Assembly: GCA_003142255.1 (NCBI GenBank)
Contig: PLLO01000019.1
Location: forward strand, 204,971-268,970
Direction: 5' to 3'
Source of the DNA: Bacteroidales bacterium
GTDB lineage: Bacteria; Bacteroidota; Bacteroidia; Bacteroidales; VadinHA17
DNA length: 64,000 bases
Positions 60,964 through 64,000 of this stretch are shown here, piece by piece. The position numbers and the translations under genes were made by a program. The first letter of the stretch is position 1; the number at the start of each line of letters is the position of its first letter. The notes beneath the pieces were generated by a model, which saw only the letters and a program-made list of their open reading frames with translations, was not told where the DNA came from and ran no database searches.

Positions 60964-61746
60964 TTACTTTGTATTCAATGATTTTAAGGCAGTTTCATAT
61001 CTCCTGGCTACCTCTTCCCAGTTAACAATGTTCCAGAATGCATCTATATAATCTGCCCTTTTGTTCTGATATTTCAGATAATAGGCATGTTCCCATACAT
61101 CAATTGTAAGCAGAGGTATCCCCTTTTTTTCAGCTATATCCATTAAAGGATTATCCTGATTTGGAGTTGAACAGATGAACAGGGTACCTTTAGGATCGAG
61201 GCATAGCCATGCCCAGCCGCTGCCGAATCTGGTTTTGCCTGCATCTGAAAATTGTTTTTTGAACTCATCGAAGGAGCTGAAAGATTTAGTGATAGCTTTT
61301 GATAATTTACCGGTTGGAAGACCGCCTCCATGAGGCTTCATGCTTTCCCAGTAAAATGTGTGATTAAAATAACCGCCACCATTGTTTCTGACTGCCATTG
61401 GGTATTTGCTTATATTCCTGAAAATATTCATTATATCCATCGATTCCATATCGGTACCTTTTATTGCATTCATGAAATTGTCATAATATGCTTTATGATG
61501 TTTGCTATAATGGATTTCCACTGTTTGTTTATCAATGAAAGGTTCAAGTGCATCGTAAGAATACGGTAATGCTTTGAATTCGGATTTGCTTACTGGTTTC
61601 ATTGTTTCTTGTTTTTTTAGATCATTGTTTGTTTGATTCTTTTTCACCTGACCTTTTGCGGGAGCCTGTGCGTTTACAATAAGAGTGTATTGCAGGCAGA
61701 AAAGTGCGGCAGCGATTATTGCTGCACAAAATTTAGTTTTTTTCAT
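60964..61746 (-). CDS. sod: Exported Fe/Mn superoxide dismutase
   Basis: 260 residues. An N-terminal signal peptide (about residues 1-27, ending VNAQA) and a Lys/Asn-rich linker precede a complete Fe/Mn-SOD domain. Metal ligands are visible: His in EIHYSKHHKAYYD, His in GGGYFNHTFYW, and Asp and His in LLTIDVWEHAYYLKYQNKRADYIDAFW. Fe or Mn preference is not decidable here. It detoxifies superoxide in the periplasm or at the surface. It has a good Shine-Dalgarno (AGGAGGA, 61753-61759), unusual in this genome, and lies 67 bases after bfr. Confidence 0.93.
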   Translation of the reverse strand: MKKTKFCAAIIAAALFCLQYTLIVNAQAPAKGQVKKNQTNNDLKKQETMKPVSKSEFKALPYSYDALEPFIDKQTVEIHYSKHHKAYYDNFMNAIKGTDMESMDIMNIFRNISKYPMAVRNNGGGYFNHTFYWESMKPHGGGLPTGKLSKAITKSFSSFDEFKKQFSDAGKTRFGSGWAWLCLDPKGTLFICSTPNQDNPLMDIAEKKGIPLLTIDVWEHAYYLKYQNKRADYIDAFWNIVNWEEVARRYETALKSLNTK

Positions 61747-61813
61747 TTTTCGTCCTCCTGATTTTTATTTGTCAGCTAGTCTGAGTAAGTTGTTTACATA
61801 ACAGGTTAATGAT

Positions 61814-62293
61814 TTAGCTTGCAGGACTTTCATTCTGACTGGCCAGATAATTCTCTATTCCCATCTGTTCAATTTGTGCAAGTTGAATTTCTGCCCAATC
61901 GACGTGACCTTCTTCCATCTTAAGTATCTTGGTCAGCAGATCAACAGAGCCCTGATCATCTACTTCATGGGCAAGTTTGATTGCTTCATTGTAATCACGG
62001 ACAACTTTAAGTTCATTATTATAGTCGTAACTGATCATTTCCGAAACAGTTTTGCCAATTTTCATGGAATTAAGTTTTGAAACAGTTGGTGCCCCATCAA
62101 AAAAAATGATACGCTCAATAAGCCACTCTGCATGATGCATTTCATCCATTGCCTGTTTTCTTATTGCCATATGAAGTTTGCTGTAACCCCAGTTTTCACA
62201 AATTTCAGAATGAACCATGTACTGGTTTACAACAGTGAGTTCGTCCGCCAGAAGCGAATTCAAGACTAATAGTAACTTTTTACTCCCTTTCAT
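61814..62293 (-). CDS. bfr: Bacterioferritin
   Basis: Iron-storage 24-mer subunit, 159 residues, the usual length. Ferroxidase ligands are seen in LLADELTVVNQYMVHSEICENWG, MDEMHHAEWLIERIIFFDG (with the heme-ligand Met in DEM and the HAE Glu/His) and KMEEGHVDWAEIQLAQIEQMG. The protein stores iron and removes peroxide. It is the first gene of a run of five on this strand (bfr, sod, yceI, ferredoxin, oxidoreductase). Its upstream region has multiple GTTACAT motifs and an inverted repeat. Confidence 0.95.
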   Translation of the reverse strand: MKGSKKLLLVLNSLLADELTVVNQYMVHSEICENWGYSKLHMAIRKQAMDEMHHAEWLIERIIFFDGAPTVSKLNSMKIGKTVSEMISYDYNNELKVVRDYNEAIKLAHEVDDQGSVDLLTKILKMEEGHVDWAEIQLAQIEQMGIENYLASQNESPAS

Positions 62294-62334
62294 AGTTTTT
62301 CTTTTTTAATTTATGATTTTATGAATTTAAGTTC

Positions 62335-62417
62335 CAAAGTTGAGCAACTTGAACCTGATAGATGTTACATTAATTTTGAAAAATGTTACATGATTCACAT
62401 ATTCATATGGTGAATAA
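62335..62417 (-). promoter_or_regulatory. -7-like box and 33-bp upstream element of the bfr cluster
   Basis: The minus strand has CAACTTTG (62342-62335), one base off TAnnTTTG. The 33-bp element (62385-62417) starts 43 bases upstream of it: GTTACAT, GATTCAC, 7 bases, TATGGTGAATAA on the plus strand. ATTCAC and GTGAAT in it form an inverted repeat. A second GTTACAT lies exactly 21 bases before the first (62364-62370). The same arrangement precedes the gene at 57996-58334. Confidence 0.65.
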
Positions 62418-62465
62418 AACAGATGGAGGTCAAAGGGGGTTGAATAATTATCATTGATGTCCCCT

Positions 62466-62493
62466 GGTTACATATTTGGTAACAAGTGTAACC
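62466..62493. promoter_or_regulatory. Further GGTTACA/TGTAACC inverted repeat
   Basis: GGTTACA (62466-62472) and TGTAACC (62487-62493) form a perfect inverted repeat with a 14-base spacer that holds another GTAAC. It lies further upstream of bfr and just before the decayed phosphoesterase gene. It may be one more site for the same regulator. Confidence 0.35.
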
Positions 62494-62494
62494 T

Positions 62495-62818
62495 GTGAAG
62501 CATTCATGCTTGTTTTCGTTGCATTCCCCCATAGAATCCGCCGGTATTCATTTTGTGGAGAAGTTTATTATGAAAATTGACAGCATAAAACCTGATCTGA
62601 TGCTTTTCGGGGGTGACATTGTCGAAGGCGATAGGGAGGGTGAGAACATGGAACGGTTCGAAAAGCTTTTCAGCGGAATAAAGACAAAGTACGGAGTATT
62701 TGGTGTTCTGGGAAACCATGAGCATTATGCCAGGCGGGATAAAGGGAGTTTTTTCAGGAAATCCGGTATTAAAATACTGTGTGACAGCGTGGTTATTGCC
62801 GGCGGCATTTCATATTAA
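62495..62818 (+). pseudogene. Truncated calcineurin-like metallophosphoesterase
   Basis: 107 codons. The middle of a YkuE/YaeI-type phosphoesterase is clear: IHFVEKFIMKIDSIKPDLMLFGGDIVEGDREGENMERFEKLFSGIKTKYGVFGVLGNHEHYARRDKG, with the GGDIVEGD and GNHEHY metal motifs. The N-terminal DxH metal pair is missing (the region reads LFSLHSPI), and the chain stops after VVIAGGISY, so the C-terminal His motifs are lost too. It cannot be an active enzyme and is most likely a gene remnant. Confidence 0.75.
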
Positions 62819-62885
62819 ATAACATCAGATTATTAATCTCCCGTTTTTGCTTAATTTTGATAAAAACTTAATTCTCACCAGCACC

Positions 62886-63254
62886 ATGGGCAGTTATGCA
62901 AACAAACATCTCATAAGCGACGAAACGGTGGTCTTTGAAACGAAACTCCACTGGGTTATTTTCTTTACACTAAGGTCTCTGTTCACTCTTACAATTGCGG
63001 CCTGGCTGAAAAGGTGGCTCTCTGAATATGTAATCACAAACCGGAGAATAATCATTAAGACAGGTTTTATTGCAAGAGACACCTTTGAGATGAATCTCTC
63101 AAAGATAGAGAGTGTGAATGTCGACCAGTCAGTGATGGGACGTATTCTCAATTTCGGATCAATAACAATTATAGGTACAGGCGGCACCAGGGAGACATTT
63201 CACAATATATCAAAGCCTCTTGAATTCAGAAAAGCTTTCCAGGAACTCTGCTGA
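62886..63254 (+). CDS. Bacterial PH-domain (bPH2) membrane protein, shortened membrane part
   Basis: 122 residues from MGSYANKHLISDETVVFETKLHW. After one hydrophobic segment (VIFFTLRSLFTLTIAAWL) comes the bPH2 domain: SEYVITNRRIIIKTGFIARDTFEMNLSKIESVNVDQSVMGRILNFGSITIIGTGGTRETFHNISKPLEFRKAF. Family members usually have two membrane helices between the LHW and TEFAVTNKR blocks, so about 30 residues seem deleted here. It may be a compact functional form or decaying; the frame is intact. It follows the phosphoesterase remnant. Confidence 0.8.
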   Translation: MGSYANKHLISDETVVFETKLHWVIFFTLRSLFTLTIAAWLKRWLSEYVITNRRIIIKTGFIARDTFEMNLSKIESVNVDQSVMGRILNFGSITIIGTGGTRETFHNISKPLEFRKAFQELC

Positions 63255-63276
63255 CAAAGGGTCCATTCTCCCTCTA

Positions 63277-64000
63277 TTAAAATACAATAGTCTTTCCGGT
63301 TCTGGCCGATTCCCTTGCAGCATCAAGAATCCTGACCACCATTACATTGTTTTTCAGTGAATAAGGGTCATAATCAGTCATAGTTATTTTCCCCCGGATG
63401 ACTTCAGCGAAATAAGCAAAAGGGTCTTCGGATACAGCTATATCATTTGAAGTTACCCGTCTGAACACTTCATCGTGGGTTTGCTGGTTTTTAAGTCTCA
63501 TTTCTTTAGCGTTCTGTGCTATGATGTATCCTTTCTCCCCATAAATTTCCATATCTTTTCTGCCGAATGGCCAGTTCCACGATGCCTGGATAACACATGT
63601 GCAGCCAGGATAAGAAACAATGATTGTCGCGTCATCATCAACCCTCGGATAAATCTCTGGTTTAAACTGCCTTGTTACAGCTGTGACAGAAACAGGTGCC
63701 TGTCCCCTGGTCAGATAGGTCATCAGATTTGCCCCGTAACAGCCAAAATCAACAATAGCTCCGCCACCATTTTGTACCGGATCTGTCAGCCATTCCAGGA
63801 ACTCTTTGCTGCATCCTATCTCCCTGGGTCCCTGATGTCCATCGTGTATGACAACTCTTTTAAGCCTCCCGACAAAACTACTGTCATTCACTAATTGCCA
63901 CGATTTAGCAGTAGAAGGATACCATGATGTCTCATAATCGGTGAGCAGATTTATTTTGTATTTTGTAGCTAAATCCTGCATTTTTCTGGCATGTTTCATT
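63277..64000 (-). CDS. Gfo/Idh/MocA-family oxidoreductase, C-terminal part, cut by window edge
   Basis: About 240 residues of the C-terminal part of an NAD(P)-dependent sugar-type dehydrogenase. Visible stretches are LTDYETSWYPSTAKSWQLV, HDGHQGPREIGCSKEFLEWLTDP, GGGAIVDFGCYGANLMTYL with the DxGxY/H-type catalytic pattern, and DDDATIIVSYPGCTCVIQASWNWPFGRKDMEIYGEKGYI. The N-terminal Rossmann domain lies mostly beyond position 64000. Substrate unknown; carbohydrate or cyclitol oxidation is usual. It converges with the bPH2 gene (22 bases). Confidence 0.9.
   Translation of the reverse strand, partial: MKHARKMQDLATKYKINLLTDYETSWYPSTAKSWQLVNDSSFVGRLKRVVIHDGHQGPREIGCSKEFLEWLTDPVQNGGGAIVDFGCYGANLMTYLTRGQAPVSVTAVTRQFKPEIYPRVDDDATIIVSYPGCTCVIQASWNWPFGRKDMEIYGEKGYIIAQNAKEMRLKNQQTHDEVFRRVTSNDIAVSEDPFAYFAEVIRGKITMTDYDPYSLKNNVMVVRILDAARESARTGKTIVF

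Overview
The window reads as a chromosomal segment of a free-living or environmental member of the Bacteroidota. The signs are a fused LpxC-FabZ gene in the order HD hydrolase-lpxD-lpxC/fabZ-lpxA, a sigma54 activator-lptE-TPR-secG block next to groESL, a stand-alone type IX secretion C-terminal domain, a GSCFA protein, and promoters of the TTG-N19/20-TAnnTTTG type. Most start codons lack a Shine-Dalgarno sequence. The fine taxonomy cannot be fixed from the sequence. No tRNA, rRNA, CRISPR array, prophage or complete insertion sequence was seen.

Layout. 0-7 kb: lepA (cut by the left edge), groEL-groES with a candidate sigma54 promoter inside an inverted repeat, then the secG/lptE/activator block, with kdsB divergent. 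7-13 kb: T9SS-type CTD protein, MerR-like regulator, a one-chain FakA-FakB-like protein, lipocalin, GSCFA protein and lysophospholipase-like hydrolase. 13-16 kb: an ECF sigma factor facing a second ECF sigma/anti-sigma/lipoprotein operon, with a shared terminator. 16-23 kb: sufBCDSE-DUF59-queG operon. 23-34 kb: ArsB/NhaD-type transporter, DUF4139 protein, YccF, thiL, the lipid A genes, an esterase and a cold-shock-domain protein. 34-44 kb: a lipid/isoprenoid-flavoured stretch (ERG4/ERG24-type sterol reductase homologue, SDR, CrtC/AttH-like protein, a three-domain membrane enzyme, then YceI-beta barrel-YceI). 44-57 kb: SPFH proteins, DEAD-box helicase, a zinc-ribbon/FISUMP protein, GH76, a bifunctional PBP, NlpC/P60, an Mg2+ P-type ATPase and a HipBA toxin-antitoxin pair. 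57-64 kb: an oxidative-stress/iron cluster (bfr, exported SOD, YceI, ferredoxin, oxidoreductase), decayed or shortened genes and a partial Gfo/Idh/MocA gene.

The most notable signals are these. (1) A 1.9-kb gene fuses ICMT/PEMT-like, PAP2_3-like and Lgt-like membrane domains. It overlaps a CrtC/AttH-like gene and lies just before a YceI-barrel-YceI set, which suggests a polyisoprenoid or lipid modification and transport system. (2) A 33-bp upstream element is shared by the bfr operon and a small membrane-protein gene at exactly the same distance from their -7-like boxes. (3) An A7 tract joins a TPR protein to SecG in one frame. (4) A -24/-12 promoter lies in front of groESL, near a sigma54 activator. 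(5) Tandem heptamer arrays with related units and GC-rich hairpins are scattered between genes.
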